The translations under genes were made by a program, and so were the position numbers. From NCBI GenBank assembly GCA_014871385.1, contig CM026427.1, positions 864,068 through 928,067 on the forward strand: a DNA stretch of 64,000 nt, written 5' to 3'. Under the pieces are notes generated by a model that was not told the origin of the DNA, did no database searches, and saw only the letters and a list, made by a program, of their open reading frames with translations. Numbering within the stretch: the stretch's first letter is position 1; the number at the start of each line of letters is the position of its first letter. Shown piece by piece: positions 22,339-35,800 of this stretch. The stretch comes from Ceratodon purpureus (Eukaryota; Streptophyta; Bryopsida; Pseudoditrichales; Ditrichaceae).

Positions 22339-24190
22339 TAGGATACACTCAATCAATCCTCAATTGTTCTATTTTCCATCTGCCTAATGTTTTGTAGTGA
22401 GAATTGAATGTTGTTAATTATTCTGTGTTGTGAGTGCAGAGTCTACTCTTTAAAAGTGCGAGGCTCCCTGCATTTGAGGTCTAGTGGTGAACTGAAATAA
22501 ACGAAGAATAGACGCCCAGGGATCTCCAGGTATCACCAAAGCACAGCGAAAGAATGTTAAACGTTATGTACCGAGCGGGTTGGATAATAAAACCTTCCTG
22601 GCCCCCGAGCGGTTCCTTCTCTTCATGATCTTATGTGCCACACTTGCCGAGATGTACTTCACTTACCGCCTTTGTTTTGCTCCTTTCCATTCGTTGCAAA
22701 GACACTGCAAGAAAAGCTGCTTTTTTCCTCAGAGTTTGTGCCAAGTCTTGAAATAAATTACCAAAAATGTGCAATTTTACATGTTCGATCCTGTTCACAG
22801 AAAGAAACGTGAACGGAGATAAAGAGACGAGTAAAAGAAAGAAAGTTGCTGAAGAAATCTTTCTCCAGTGAAAAGTAGCAGAACTAGCCTGAGGGCAGAA
22901 GAGCCAGCCTTTAGGGCAACGGAGCTAACGAAAACGTCACCTCAGCTGCCATTTTTCATCCGAGAGCAGAGCTGCACATTTGGTATTCCACATTTTTCTG
23001 ATGTCCATTATGATGCTGAAATAAAAAGGCTACTCCCTGGAGTGTGGACCTGTTTGTGTTTTCTTATAGCCCTCTGACAGCTTCATTTTGATCACCATGT
23101 TCTGTGCGTCCACAAGTTCGTAACAATCGTTGAGGAGGCCCCCTTTTTGTTTTGCTGAAACATACCAACAGTCCGAGTTATTTGTATCGGGAACGCTGGA
23201 CGTACAAGCTCATGCAATATCCTCTTTTGGTTAGACCAAAGAGGTGTAGAGATGGGACCATTTCAGACCTCGATGGCTTCCTGCGAGTCGAAGACACTGG
23301 CATATAATTTCAAAGCATAGTACTATAGTACATTGAACCTGGAGGTTATGTACCACTAAAAATTGGCAACTACAGCTGGGGAAAGAGCCGACGCATGATA
23401 TTGCTTTCTCAGTAAAAGTTATCCATTCGCCGAGCTCGGAGAAAATGTGCCCAGATTGCAGTGAGGTCATTGTCAGTAAGTACAGTAGTCGGTACACGAC
23501 TCAAAAATATCAGCCACTCGCCGTTCCTGCCCGGCGCTCACGCGTGCCGGATTGTCAGCTCAAATCATGAGTGCGATCTGGTTTATTACTGTCATAAGCG
23601 TCTGTTCTTCATACGACAATCCCATCACAAAATATCAATCTACTAGACTTAATGTGCTGCGCCTATCAGTAAACTGAAGTGCGCTGCTTTCAACGTGTCA
23701 TAGAACCTGTCTCCATCGCCCTCTTGAAAAAGATCAAGTTTGTATTCTGCATGCAGCGGTTGCAAGCAATCACCTCGGTTACATAAATTGGAGGTACTTT
23801 GGAGGATCAGGAGAGTGCTTAATGACATCGAGCTTCAACAATGAATTGCTAAGACTTAAAAGTTTGAAATAATTTGAAAGTCAAAAATAGTTGCTACTGC
23901 AAGAACACAGAATGTCGTCGTTTTGTGTGAATATAAAGTCTTGATTGAAATTAATGTCACCACGGTGGTCACGGTTATATTAATAGCAACAGCATTGTTA
24001 CCACGACACGTATTACGTTGGTCTCCAGCCTCAGCCTAGGATATTAATCGAATTACTTATATTAGCCACTGCACGAACTTGGTGATGTGGTTTCTATCTG
24101 TTCCGGATAGTCGTGATGGAAGCTCACCTTCAAAGCCACCTCCCATGATACAACATTCCGACCCACTGCGCAAGTGCGTTGAATAAGTGA
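22339..24190. other. Intergenic, no gene seen
   Basis: Mixed-composition spacer with no convincing ORF, RNA gene or repeat. Confidence 0.5.
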
Positions 24191-24202
24191 TGTGTATATA
24201 AG
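24191..24202 (+). promoter_or_regulatory. TATA box of the small secreted-protein gene
   Basis: TGTATATAAGG lies about 165 bp before the ATG at 24361, leaving room for a 5' UTR of about 135 nt. It is a strong TATA match on the coding strand. Confidence 0.65.
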
Positions 24203-24360
24203 GAGGCCCGTCCACCTTACAAATCCAAGCTGAGCCATATACTTCACTCATTAATCCTGCCTCCGTTTCCATCGCAGCACTCCAGTCGCTAGCCTTGTAA
24301 TTCCGAGTAATCGATATCCATCAAGTCGAGCACATTTCGTGTCACGCGCAGCTCAGTGGT

Positions 24361-24687
24361 ATGACGATGACTATGGCCATCTCGCGTGCTCTATGTGTGC
24401 TGTTGCTGCTGGGCGTTGCAGCAGTGAGCACTGAAGCGGTCAAGATCGAGACATTCAACGATCGTGGCTGCACAGGTGGTGCCACTAACACCTTCTATGT
24501 CGGCCGTAATCAGTGCCAGACGTTCATCGACCAGGGCTCCGTTCGCGTCACCGAAATTGGCCCCGACGTTCGAGTTTCGTTTCACAACCAACGGAACTGT
24601 CAAGGAGCAAGCAGCGTCGGACAAGGGTACGGGTCCCTTTGTATGAACCAAGGTGCAACGAAGCTCCGCGCCGTTTACGTTGCATGA
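24361..24687 (+). CDS. Small secreted protein with a beta/gamma-crystallin (AMP1-like) pattern
   Basis: A 108-residue intronless protein. Residues 1-26 form a clear signal peptide (a hydrophobic core ALCVLLLLGVAAV ending STEA). The mature part of about 82 residues shows an internal repeat: IETFNDRGCTGGATNTFYVG with a later Cys, and VRVSFHNQRNCQGASSVGQG with a later Cys. Four cysteines are present, two per half. The F-x3-x2-C-x-G pattern and the two-motif layout resemble beta/gamma-crystallin Greek keys and the plant AMP1 (MiAMP1) antimicrobial family, but identity is low and I infer the fold. An apoplastic defence or structural role is possible. The start could also be at 24367 or 24373 (MTMTM). 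Confidence 0.75.
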   Translation: MTMTMAISRALCVLLLLGVAAVSTEAVKIETFNDRGCTGGATNTFYVGRNQCQTFIDQGSVRVTEIGPDVRVSFHNQRNCQGASSVGQGYGSLCMNQGATKLRAVYVA

Positions 24688-27600
24688 TTCCATAAACATC
24701 ATCCCACAGACTGCCGCGTTGTGGTGAAGGTGCAGTCCCCTCTCCCCTGACTTGTTTGCCTTGCAGCTAGTTGCCGGTACGTAATGAATCACAGTTGATC
24801 GACAGGCCTTATCGTGAATTATCAGTTAAACTCTGAATCCTTCAAGCTGTCCACCGATTAGATACTCATGAGTCACTCGTATGTTGCATGTCTTGTTGAT
24901 AAACGAGCTTGCCCTCTCATGGACTGATCGACCACGTGCCAGTCCCTTTCATATGTGGTATCTCCAAGCGTATAATCGTTTCACTTACTTGCATGCTGCA
25001 GGCTGCACAGCTGGGATCACCTGACCACCACAAGTGAAGACAAGACGTACGATGCATGCAGGGCATGCAGCGCAGGATGAAGAACACTCTCGTGTTCCGA
25101 GTAGCCTCCAGTGTCCTTTTTAAATTAATTTGTTGTTCGCGAATAATGAAGGTTATGATGAGATCTGCAAGTCCGAGTTCGTTCCGACAACCAGAAGGCC
25201 TCCCGATCGAGGTCTCTTGAGGCGTCCGATCTAGCTTGGGTAGAGTGATAAGGGGGCAGTTCTATAAGCTCAAATTTCAATGCCAGTCAGGGTCACCCTG
25301 CCCGGGTTGATATGTTTATGTCTGGGAATAAGTGTGAGGCTAGACTAATGTGTTGATGTACTATTTTGTGTGTTTAATGATAATGGAGTTATGATTTTTA
25401 TACTGTGCAAATCTGAGATTATATTGTAACTGTATGAGTATGGTTTGACGTTGACACTGGTGGTGGAACTACAAGGTTTTGCACTACTGTAATTTGAGAC
25501 TCTGGATTGAGGGCGAGTTTTATTCTGAAATTCCCTTTGCACTAATATGGGGAGTATGGCAACATTTGAAACTGTTGAAGGTGGGCGCCTCACAAAATAT
25601 TGTGTATGTTCCTACAACACTATAGCAGGTTCGCCACCTGGGGAACATATGTTTGTTTTTATTATTTTTAAATAAGGTATACCTGAAACCTCTTAAAAAC
25701 TGGGTTTCTTGAGTTTTGTGTTTAAGCAAAAAAAAATCAGTAACGATGACTTTAAATGACTTAAAAATAACAAAATATTGTAGAAGTAATGCATTTTAAC
25801 TTTGAGCTTTTTTTATTTTCACAATTTTCTGATTTTTATGTTTTTTTTTTTTATATTCTTTTTAGGCAAACCTGCTGTGGTACTATGATAATGGATGTGA
25901 AAGAAGTGGATGTTTATGAAATAGTTCCTGAATTTAACATTCTTGTTTTTGTAATCAGATGCTTACCATTTTTTAAAAATGAAGAAGAAAAGTGCACTAT
26001 TCCTTCCATTTCTAATCAACAAATTGTCTTAGATTACTTTTCTCTGTTTTCTAAGCGTTTGAGTATATCTACAACCTCTTCACCCTACGATATAATTTGA
26101 CTATAGTAAAATTATGAAATATAGAGGTGTTTTTAAGATATTTAAAAAAATTCATGCTTCAAAACAAAATGATGAATGTAAATTAAGAAGCACATTCTAC
26201 AAAGACATATGTAACATTGTATAATAAGATACATTGATTAAAAACATTTACATAGATATGAAAATGCATACTATTTTGTAGATGTAGATGTATATATATA
26301 TATATATTTAATATCCAAAATATGTGAAATGATATATGTAAAAATATCATAAGTTATAACAACATAGATTTATATTTAGTATAAAATTGACGACTATGGA
26401 AAAAACCAAAAACCATATGGACTAATGTAAAAATGTCTTTAATAATATTTTCAAAAATGTGGCAAGGCGGTTTTTTTCCTTCAAGCATTTAAAAGTATAG
26501 AATACACTGTCCAGTCTACAAAAGCTTCTTATTAATTTGATACACTGATGATCACTCATTCCCATGATAAGATTCTTGGAAAGAAAATGATTCCTATACA
26601 AGATTTGTCTTTGAAATCACAATACAAGGCTATAATTTGCAATGAAGCAAAGATAGTAATAATAACCACATACACAAAAAATTATTTTAATTTGTAACAA
26701 TATAAACTTGAGCTTTGGCTATTCAATCATTTCTGAATGATTATTTTTAAAGTTTGAAAACTCTATGATGAGAGTACTTGGCTTGATTTTTAAAGTTAAA
26801 AAGCCTCAAGGAGTTCTTTATAAATGTTGGATTTGTGTCAAAGATACAAAAATGTCAAATTAATATTCTGAAATTAGAAAAAATGTGCAAGACAGAAACT
26901 AAGAAGAATTTGAATAAACATGACGAGTATACAAACAATCAAAGAAGTTGGGCTAGTACTCTAAGGAATGTGTTGTCAAGATTAATTTAGATCTCTTCGG
27001 CTTCAATTCGTGCATATGTTTTTAACACTATGAAGCTTCTGAATGTACTTCTAACAACTATTAGAGCTAAAACCCTTCTTAAAGACATCAACCAACTACA
27101 ACTTTTTATAAGACTTTTAGAGGGTTCTAAAGAATTACTCTTAGAATGATCAAAAGGTTTGTTCTAAAGACTTGGGCCTTTTTAAAGGTTTGCAATGACT
27201 CCTTTAATTCTACAGTTCTCTATGATTAAGTAGTGGAAAAATTTATAATGACATCTATCTTGAATTTTAAACTTTCAGTCATATTAATTTTCTTGACTTC
27301 CAACCATTCCAATAAAATGAAAGAAAATATTCTACAAAAAGAAAAAAATTGGCATGGAAGAGGGTATTTTGCTACTTCTAAAATACCTCCAAGAAAAGGA
27401 GTAATATTTCCTTCTTCTATGATTACTCTCTCCGCAAAGAATAAGACTTCTTAGATATAGATCTATATTAACCGCTAAAGAACAATCATCCACATTTGGG
27501 CTTTTTTGGAATTTGGGCATGTACCTATGAATGCATTTTACATCGGGATTTTCTGAAATTTTTATTGAAGGTGGGCCGTTTGGAAATCCTCGTGTCGGTA

Positions 27601-28534
27601 TTTTTTTTTTAATTTTCCGATGTTCGGGTGAGAAGTTATGGAGGTCTGAGCGTTAAATGCTCGACGAGGGGCAGCTTTTGAAAATGCATTGTCCAATGGG
27701 AATGGATTAGGATAATTGACTTCTGGGTGGGCAGCCGCATTGTTGTACCGTATGGCACCTCAAACTCTGGGATTTAGTGAGAAAAGAATAAAGAGGGAGT
27801 CAAGGAAAGGGAAAAGTTGGAATGAAAAAATTCCTTGTGTCAGGCAATTGAGGCCGAGACAACGAGGGTGGGTGGCAGGGTGCGGTCTGCGAGGGAGGGC
27901 GGTTCAGCAGATTTCTAATTTGGGTCCGCGTGGGAGGGCGGGGTTGGTTGCTGCAGAAGGGCATGGCATAGCGGTTCAGGGGGGATGGCATGGGGGGGAT
28001 ATGGCATGGCATGGCATGCCATGGAGCATTGATGGCGGGGAAGGGGATTGTGAGCTGGACTGGAGGCTGGGAATCACTGACTCTGCGAGGTCACTAGCTG
28101 GCTGTGGGCTGGGAATGTGCACAGACTTGGCCAGGCTCCTGTCAACCTCCCCTTGCTCTGTATGCAGCCCTTTTGTGGAGGACAGCTTCCCACAGTGCGT
28201 CCTTCAGAGTGCGTGGGTCTACATATAGGCCGATTCTGTAGGCACATAGACCACAAGGTACCACAACCAGAATAACGCGTCAGGCAAGACTGCCATGTCA
28301 GTGATGAAACTATGAGTGCGTATTCAAGAAACATCCATCCCCGCGAATTGTATACCCAGACACATGCCGATGAAAATACGACGATTATACACACTACGGA
28401 ATACGGCATACACAATACGACATACCAAGAAAATACTTCATCCAAGTCGACATGTTACATCCTGCGTATACTTTACCACTACGTATTCGAGATTGTGTTT
28501 CAGTACGTGCCATAATGTATGCGTATAACTAAAT
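24688..28534. other. Long gene-poor stretch, AT-rich, with a GC-rich patch
   Basis: From 25.3 to 27.6 kb the DNA is strongly AT-rich without supported genes. From about 27,640 to 28,240 it turns GC-rich, with a GGCATGGCATGGCATGCC stretch near 28,000. The open frame there (27716-28228) has no recognisable domain and unlikely composition, so I do not call a gene. Confidence 0.5.
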
Positions 28535-29628
28535 TTAACCCCTAAAGCATTTGGCCATAAAATCCCAAATTCTGCCTCAATTCAGCCCTGTTTTAGTTCA
28601 AGGTAGAATTATGCAAACTTGAACGTATATAGGAGAATCTAACTGCAGGATCTAGTACCTAACTTGTACATGTATGTGTGCACAAAATTTTAGACTGTAA
28701 CTCTTCACCGTTTGGAAGATCATAAGGTTTGAACTTGAGTGAAAAGTTTTTTTTGGTCCTGCCCGGCAGGGACAGCCACACTTCAGAGAGTAAAACAGTC
28801 CATTTTTGAAGATCGCATGGGTGAAGGCTCTTCAGTTTTCAATTCTAAAGTGAGTTGGGAGTATGCTCAAAAAATTTGAAGGCAATACAACACACAGAAG
28901 CATTGGAAAACCACATTTCCAGCGACAAGAGTCAAATGAAATGCATATACATTGGCTCTTTTTCCACACTACAAATGCCTAAGAAGATCATCAATTTTTG
29001 GGAATCCGAACGGTGTATACATGCATTTGTATGGAAAAGAAATTGTAGAGGAAAGAAATCTAAAAAATAAATAAATCCAAAATAGATATGAATTTTACAG
29101 CATATACTGTGGTTTAGGAGGAGAAAATGGTGAAGGAAAAATGGGTGATGAAGGTGACCCGATCACTGTTGATCTGTCTTGACAGTTTTTATAAAACTTG
29201 AAACTTTGACTGAGTATATCTCAAGATCCGTACGGTCAAAGTTTACAAAACTTGGTACGTAGACTAATTGGATGGCTCTGAACAAGATCTCACGGTTGGA
29301 TTTTTCAAAATCAAGTTTAATAAAACATTGTAAAACGATTTCAGAAAGGATCATTTGGAAGTCACTGTAGACTTTCACAGATTTGGTACACCACTCCCAT
29401 CGACCACAAACCTGCCCGAACTGCCCTGAATTGAATTTTGATCTTTAAACACCAATTATTTCTTAACTACGGGCCCGATGGAAGTAAAATTTGGTCTTGC
29501 TAGAAAGATATGTCAATTTCCCATGCTGTGCCAAAGTTACAGCCACATCCGATAAAATTTGACTCATAGGAAGCCTGACCGGACCCTAAATCATACCAAA
29601 AGTGTTGAGTTGATGCTTTAGGGGTTAA
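28535..29628. mobile_element. Candidate 1.1-kb element with 16-bp terminal inverted repeats
   Basis: TTAACCCCTAAAGCAT at 28535-28550 is matched exactly by its complement at 29613-29628. A perfect 16-bp inverted pair 1.1 kb apart in non-repetitive DNA is unlikely by chance. There is no ORF of transposase type inside and no clear target duplication (TAAAT against CAAAT at best), so the class is unknown. The GC palindrome cluster begins only 24 bp beyond its right end. Confidence 0.5.
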
Positions 29629-29651
29629 CAAATGAATGCAACATGTACTCA

Positions 29652-30594
29652 CATATGGCGCCGGCGCCATATGCTCTACATTACGCTAAGAAGATTTCAA
29701 AATAATAAGAAGCAAAATTGAATCGATTCAAATAATCCGCAAGCATATGGCGCCAGCGCCATCTGCACAGGCAACCCGTCAAGCATACGTAGCGAATCTC
29801 ACAGCATTCCCAGAGTATAAATTACCGACCATCCCGAGGACTCAGAACTAAAAGAAATCAATATCCAAACCAATGTGAAACACGAGACCCAAATGTAAAG
29901 ATTGCTGGTATGGTCTACAAAGATCAAATCAAGCCCTTGGAAACTACGAGGCCAGGATATGGCGCCCGCGCCATGTGCACAGGGATATCGTTAACCACCT
30001 GTGACGTTTAAATAGGCATTCACAGAAGTCCATTAAAATTCCCTATTTGCGACTCGGTTAAGCTTCCGTTGAAATGAACCGTCAGATGTAACGTAACTGG
30101 TTTCAGAGCTCATCAGTTTCAAGTAATCGATAGAAAATTCACAACCCCCATATTTGAAAATTCACAAATCACTACCGGAGGGTAAAACCGCAGTCATGCC
30201 TCGTGAAAATTGATTTTTTAAACAACGAGATTTAAATGTAGACATGCCGCCAGCGCCAAGTGCAGCCCACCAATGCAACGGTAAAACACGAATTTCCAGT
30301 ATTTATGATGACCAAAACGAAGCATAGATACACAAGCCAAACTGAGTATCTTCAGATTCATTCAACAAAGTAAATCCGGCTACAAATAAAGAGAATAGTG
30401 TGCCAAAGGTTCTAGAGAATTTCTCGCCCGACTATCACGTAAACTGAAGGACCAGGCTTGTAAACAATCGCTACTATGTTATACCACAGAGTCCGACTCC
30501 ACAATTGTGACGAAAGTCCACCACACACGCACCCAAAAATTTGTAGGTTCATTAAACAATATAGTCAAGTGCATAGCTAATGGCGCTGGCGCCA
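29652..30594. promoter_or_regulatory. Palindrome cluster A (five copies)
   Basis: Copies of the TGGCGCCGGCGCCA palindrome core start at 29656, 29748, 29960, 30245 (degenerate) and 30581. The first sits inside a perfect 22-bp palindrome (29652-29673) extended by CATA/TATG. The cluster lies 3' of the RING-like gene at 30.8-32.3 kb. No gene was recognised to its left. No ORF spans it. Function unknown; see the findings. Confidence 0.8.
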
Positions 30595-30834
30595 ATCAAG
30601 CTGGATAAAATGATGATGGATAACCAAAACAACCACAAGTCCAGTTGCCTTACCATATATAAGTCCAGTGGCATGATGGACCAGTAAAACGACAACTATC
30701 GATCAACATCGCTCCGAAATGAACGGCAGAATGGAACACACGCGATCCAGATCATTGCGAGACATTTTAACTTTGAAATGCACACTAACATTTACACCCA
30801 TCGATCAAACCGGTAAAAGCAGGGATCCACCTTC

Positions 30835-32303
30835 CTACTTCGTCTTTCTGCGGGGTGTAGTGGACTTTTCCTTCTTCACATAGTTCAGGCCTCCAATATC
30901 AGAGTTCAGATGTCGTCGTTTCTTATCAGAGTCTCCACCTTGCATGGAACAGCCAGCTTTCATTGAATCTGCAATTAAAATATGCAAATAATGGTTAATA
31001 ACAGCTAATCATCTACAACATATGCAAAGAGAGGTGAATTTCAAGTCACACGAATGTTCGTTCAAGCTATTCAGTAACAAATCTGTACACATACAGAATC
31101 CGGATAAACCTATAAAGAGCCACATGAGAAGAAAAACATCCCATACGAGAATGCTTAGGAAGCAGAACCTTCAACTTTGAAAAATCCGAAGCTCAACAGC
31201 CAAAGCTCGGGGAAGCCTTGGTTGCATCCTGGATTAGCACAAGTCCCGGAACATGAACTCCGCATAGCCGCACACCAAGGGTGATACATACAGGAGCATG
31301 CCGCTAGAATCACGTCCAGCTCTGGAAAGTCCTGCAAACAAAGAGCACATGAACTTATCGTAAAAGTCTTACCTTCGTTGACGGACGGCGAGGACGATGC
31401 GATATGCGGGTTAGGAGCCCTCGTCAGCGTCATCGATGAGTTTTCCGAAATTGCTTTGAGGTCATTCTTGATCAGGGTTGCCCCTTCTCGATGCATCCGA
31501 ATACCCTCTGCGAGTGATTTCAGGTCCTCAACGGCAGTCTGAAGCTCAGACACGCTCGCAGAAAGACGCTCTTCATTGTGCATAATATCCGCCTTCAATA
31601 ACAGAATCGCCTGTTCCTCCCGCTGGAATTCCTTCTTATACCACTCAGATAGGTCTTCATCACCACTGTTCTGTACAAGATTCTTCACATGTTGCCACTT
31701 TGACAGACCCAACTCGGAGGTAATCAACTTCTCCCTCATTCCCCTCAGCTTGGTCTCAACCTCACGACGCTCCAAATCACCAACCACAGGCAGCTTCTCC
31801 TTGAGCATTGATACACGATCACTGGCGGAACGGTGCGCCGACAGTGCTGCATCGGTTTCCTTCTCAGCACACTCACGGTCCGCCTCGAGGCGCTCCACGA
31901 TAACCTGCAAATAGGTCTTCCTCTCATCAGGGTCGCAGTAAACGACAAGCGGATCATCAACACCATCAACTTTTTTCCCACGCCATCGGTCTTCGGCATA
32001 CTTGGCCCAGTTCATTGGGAGGTGATGGCTGACCTCGAAAACAATGGCTCGAGCGAAACTCTCAGGTATATGACTCTCGGGAACCTCAACGCACTGGAAT
32101 ACCGCGGGATAGAGCTCCGAGACACGAGCCTTCACTTTCTCCGACTTTGCTGATTTGTAGCAATATCCTCTATGACTTTCCCTCTCCCCAAACATGAGTC
32201 TAAGCTCGTCGTCCGAGACATGGTGACAATCCTTGCTGGGATCAAGACCCACATTCGGCAACCCGACCCTGCTAACATCTAACTCCCGTCTTCCATCAGC
32301 CAT
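30835..32303 (-). CDS. Orphan RING-like zinc protein, copy 1 (two exons)
   Basis: Exons 32303-31169 and 30968-30835 give 422 residues. The N-terminal part contains LDPSKDCHHVSDDELRLMFG, VPESHIPESFARAIVFEV and PMNWAKYAEDRWRG. The middle (about 150-290) is charged and heptad-rich, a likely coiled coil. A C-terminal zinc motif (about 319-360) has C-x2-C-x13-C-x-C-x2-H-x2-C-x10-C-x4-C, followed by W-x2-SFGF. The last exon encodes a basic tail with KKRRHLNSDIGG and PRRKTK, a probable nuclear signal. The splice is supported by the same phase-1 junction and HLNSDIGG tail in copy 2, although the donor here (GTTCTG) is weak; unspliced, the protein would end VEGSAS at 382. The zinc motif resembles RING variants, so E3 ligase activity is possible but inferred. 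Confidence 0.8.
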
Positions 32304-32789
32304 TTCCGAAAACGCACACAGCTCTCACAGACTTCCAACCTCTCAGAGTACTCTTCCACTGCGCTCTCCACATACAATCGCAATAGACGACCCTGAGAGA
32401 ATGAATCGACGCGGAAAACCAAGGTGATCATAGGTGAGTTTGCCTTTCTAGTGTTAATTGTCTTTCTAGTGTTAATTGACGCCTTGAGTTGTGTGCGTAA
32501 GGTGTCAATTCTACATAATTGCATACAGACTCATGAAGACATGGACGCTAAGTAACAACGCCCAGTGGCTCATGCAATCATTACAACAAACATTGAAGTT
32601 CTAAACGGTCATTTCAGATTGAATAAACAGTGATTGCGCAGTCATGGGAATCATCATCGTATGGTGGCAAGCAAATCCGGATAAATTTGAACTGCATCGA
32701 TCTTGATTTTTCATAATTTCAAAATATTAGTAGATATCAAATCATACCGAATACCAGTTTAAGAAGTCTTATAATCAAATTTGTTTCTT

Positions 32790-32870
32790 TTGTATATTTT
32801 CATTGGTAATAGAAGTGCCATTTGTCCAAGACAAAAAAAAAAAAAAAAAAACAAAAAAAAATTGAACAAA
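32790..32870 (+). mobile_element. Short poly-A-tailed retroposon end
   Basis: TTTCATTGGTAATAGAAGTG followed by CCATTTGTCC and a long A-run is closely similar to the insert at 45617-45692. It is read as the 3' end of a truncated LINE or SINE. No clear target duplication was found. Confidence 0.5.
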
Positions 32871-35800
32871 TATATGTATGCGTTTCATGTACCAAAGGTA
32901 GGGATATCAAGAAACAAATTAAAAATGAAGGAAAGAGAGACGAACAGAAGAAGAGAACCATTTAATGGAATATAAGAAATAAAATAATAAATTTAAAGTT
33001 ATGGAGGATATCAGAATTAAGAAATAAATTAGAAATAAATCATAGTCGAGAAGAAGTAAAAACCTAGAAATGAACAAGAAAAATAAAGAAAGATGAAAAG
33101 AATTAAGAGTCTGTAGAGATTAAAGATGGAAGGAAAACGAAAAATGAGAAGGAATGCAAAGTTGAGTAAATAAGAACGACGTAATTTATATTACTTAATG
33201 ATAAGTGAAAAAAAAGGAAGCTTAAACGAAAGAAAGTGGAGAAAACATGTTAAAGGCAAAGGTAACAATAAATGACTGTTTCGTTTTAAAATTGATAATT
33301 AAAAACCATTTTTTCTACTCAAGGATCTTCTCAATTTCATACTTCTTAGTGAACTCTTTCACCCATGATCACGTTTTTGGTTAAATAAGTGGGACGAATG
33401 GACCTCTTTCCATATTAGGAGTTAACAAAACACCAATGTAGACTGAGTTTATCAAAGAAGTCAGCAGGCAGCTGCTTATAAAGATTAACGTAAAATAAAC
33501 TCAAACTTTGAACCACGACGTAGAATAATTTAGTAGCCGAAGTTGTACCTAGGATGAATCTATGATTATGTACTCATGCTGCAGCTTCTCTAGTTTGTCT
33601 CAATTCTATATTTAATATTTACAAGATTCACGTAATCTATTGTATCATTTTTTTATTTTTTTTTGAAACAAGAGAGTGAAATCTCATCGTAATGAAGTGG
33701 AAACAAAGACCGCAAAAACCCGACGAGACGTAATCTATTGTTTCTATAAACTTCTTAAGGTCCTTGGTGCTTTTGAAGACACAATCTAGGAACCGTCTTT
33801 ATTAATTTTTAAATAGTCTTGAATAATTTTATCTAAGTGATTTCTAGATTAAAGTGTTTAAATAATTTTATTTTTAAATAAATAAATAAATAAAAAATTT
33901 GATATTGATGAATTTGACTAATTAAAGCAGTTGAATATTCTTCAAATAAATAAAAATTGTTATTTTGTGCATCGTTTTTTTAAGGCCTAAAAATCATTGA
34001 TTTGATTGAATTCTAAGATACTCAATGGACAACGAATGCTATAGTTAATTTAATGAGAATTTTTCAAATAATTCAATGGGAAATATGTAATCCATTTTCA
34101 AAACCGTATTTTTATATATAAAATTTGTTTTTATTAATTTTTATATATGAAATTTGTTTTTATTAATTTCAAACTTTTTGACAAAAGATGCCGAAGAAAT
34201 TTTTAATTTGCACTCGTTTTTTCTTCATTTGATCCCTACAAATTCCGTCTTTATCTCTTTAGATTAATGGAACGGAAAGGTTGAAAATGATTGGTAGAAA
34301 AGAAGTCATATGGAAATCTTTAAATAATAGTATCATAATCAAAATTTGGTGTCAAGGTGCCCGTTATTGCAGCAGCCTAAATATCCTACACGTATGATTT
34401 CAACTTTTCACTTCAAATAATTATAATTATTCAATACCAGAAACAAAATCACATAATTATTTGCATTCAACACGAACAACATGATTCTATAGATAAAAAT
34501 CTTCTTCAAATAATATACATTAAACAAAAATGTTGAAATCTTTAAATTATTGTTTGAATGGTAGCCTTATTAGGTTCATTAGAGTGCAAAAGAAACGTCC
34601 TCTGACATTGAAGGCGAGTTATACCTTAACCAAATTAGGCATAAACACATACTGTAAATGACATTGTTGCTCTCAATCAAAAGTATACAAATTTGTTAAA
34701 GCCTTGTAAATCAAAGCTCTTCATATCATTGCCAATGTTACATACTTTACATTCAACGACTCGCACTCTCCACTACGTGAGCTAAATTCAATATCTTAAA
34801 ATCACAGTAAGGTATCTCTTTTTGCTAGAATTTCAAATATTAGTTTTTTTACTAGAACTTCAAATATCTTTTTACAAAAGTCTACACGCACAGCGAAGCG
34901 CGCAATCTACAAAATTATCCCCTCTAATGTAAATTGTATGTTTTAGAAATAATGATGCATTTTAATTAATCTTTAAAAAACAAGTTTAAAGCTTCATTCT
35001 ATTTTCGCGTGCATAACTGTATTTTACAAATGTATTTGAGAATAATCATATTATACACTTAAAAAATATGATATAAAAACTTAAGAAAAATTAAATAACT
35101 TAAAAAAAACATTTAAATAAAGATATGTGCTTGCGAAAAAAATAATTAACAATAAAGAAAAACTTAAGAAATTAATTCTTCCATTTCGCTAACAATTGTA
35201 ATCATCAACAAATGAACTAGAACAAATAATAAAAAATATCATATCGATATTGATATTCTAATTTGTCTCATCTGCTTTGAGCTATTGATTTTGCTTTACA
35301 ACTAAAGCGGTATGAATCTTGATTTAAAATAAAACCGCTATTTCTAAGATGATTTTTTTAACTCTTGAAAGTCCAATCTGTATATCAATTTTTTTCAAAA
35401 TGAACATTGTTGAAGTAATTGATAAGGTAAACGTTACCTTCATATTTTAACGCAGCTGTATTTCAGAGTCTTTGTTATATCTTTGTTATGCTCTTTACGT
35501 TGTATTTCTTCTAGTTATTGTTTTTGTATATATATTTAACAATTCTCATAAAAAACATACTGAAAAATTTATTGCTAAATGCGTAAAAATTTTATTGCTA
35601 AAAATTGGTAAAAATTTCCTTAACATTTTATATATATCTTCAATATATTAGATCTAACTGTAGGCTGAAGTATAAAAAAATAAAAAAAATCTTAATTAAC
35701 TTAAGCACGTGAAGTGAAATACACATTTATTTCATTGTTAATTTCATTCTATAAATATTCTTGACATTTCAATATTTTTTATTAGCGCTTTGAAAATTTT

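Noticed and set aside
27716-28228. A 170-residue plus-strand open frame in the GC-rich patch
   Set aside because: The sequence is Gly/Trp/Arg-biased and repetitive (GGCATGG repeats), with no recognisable motif, promoter or splice context.
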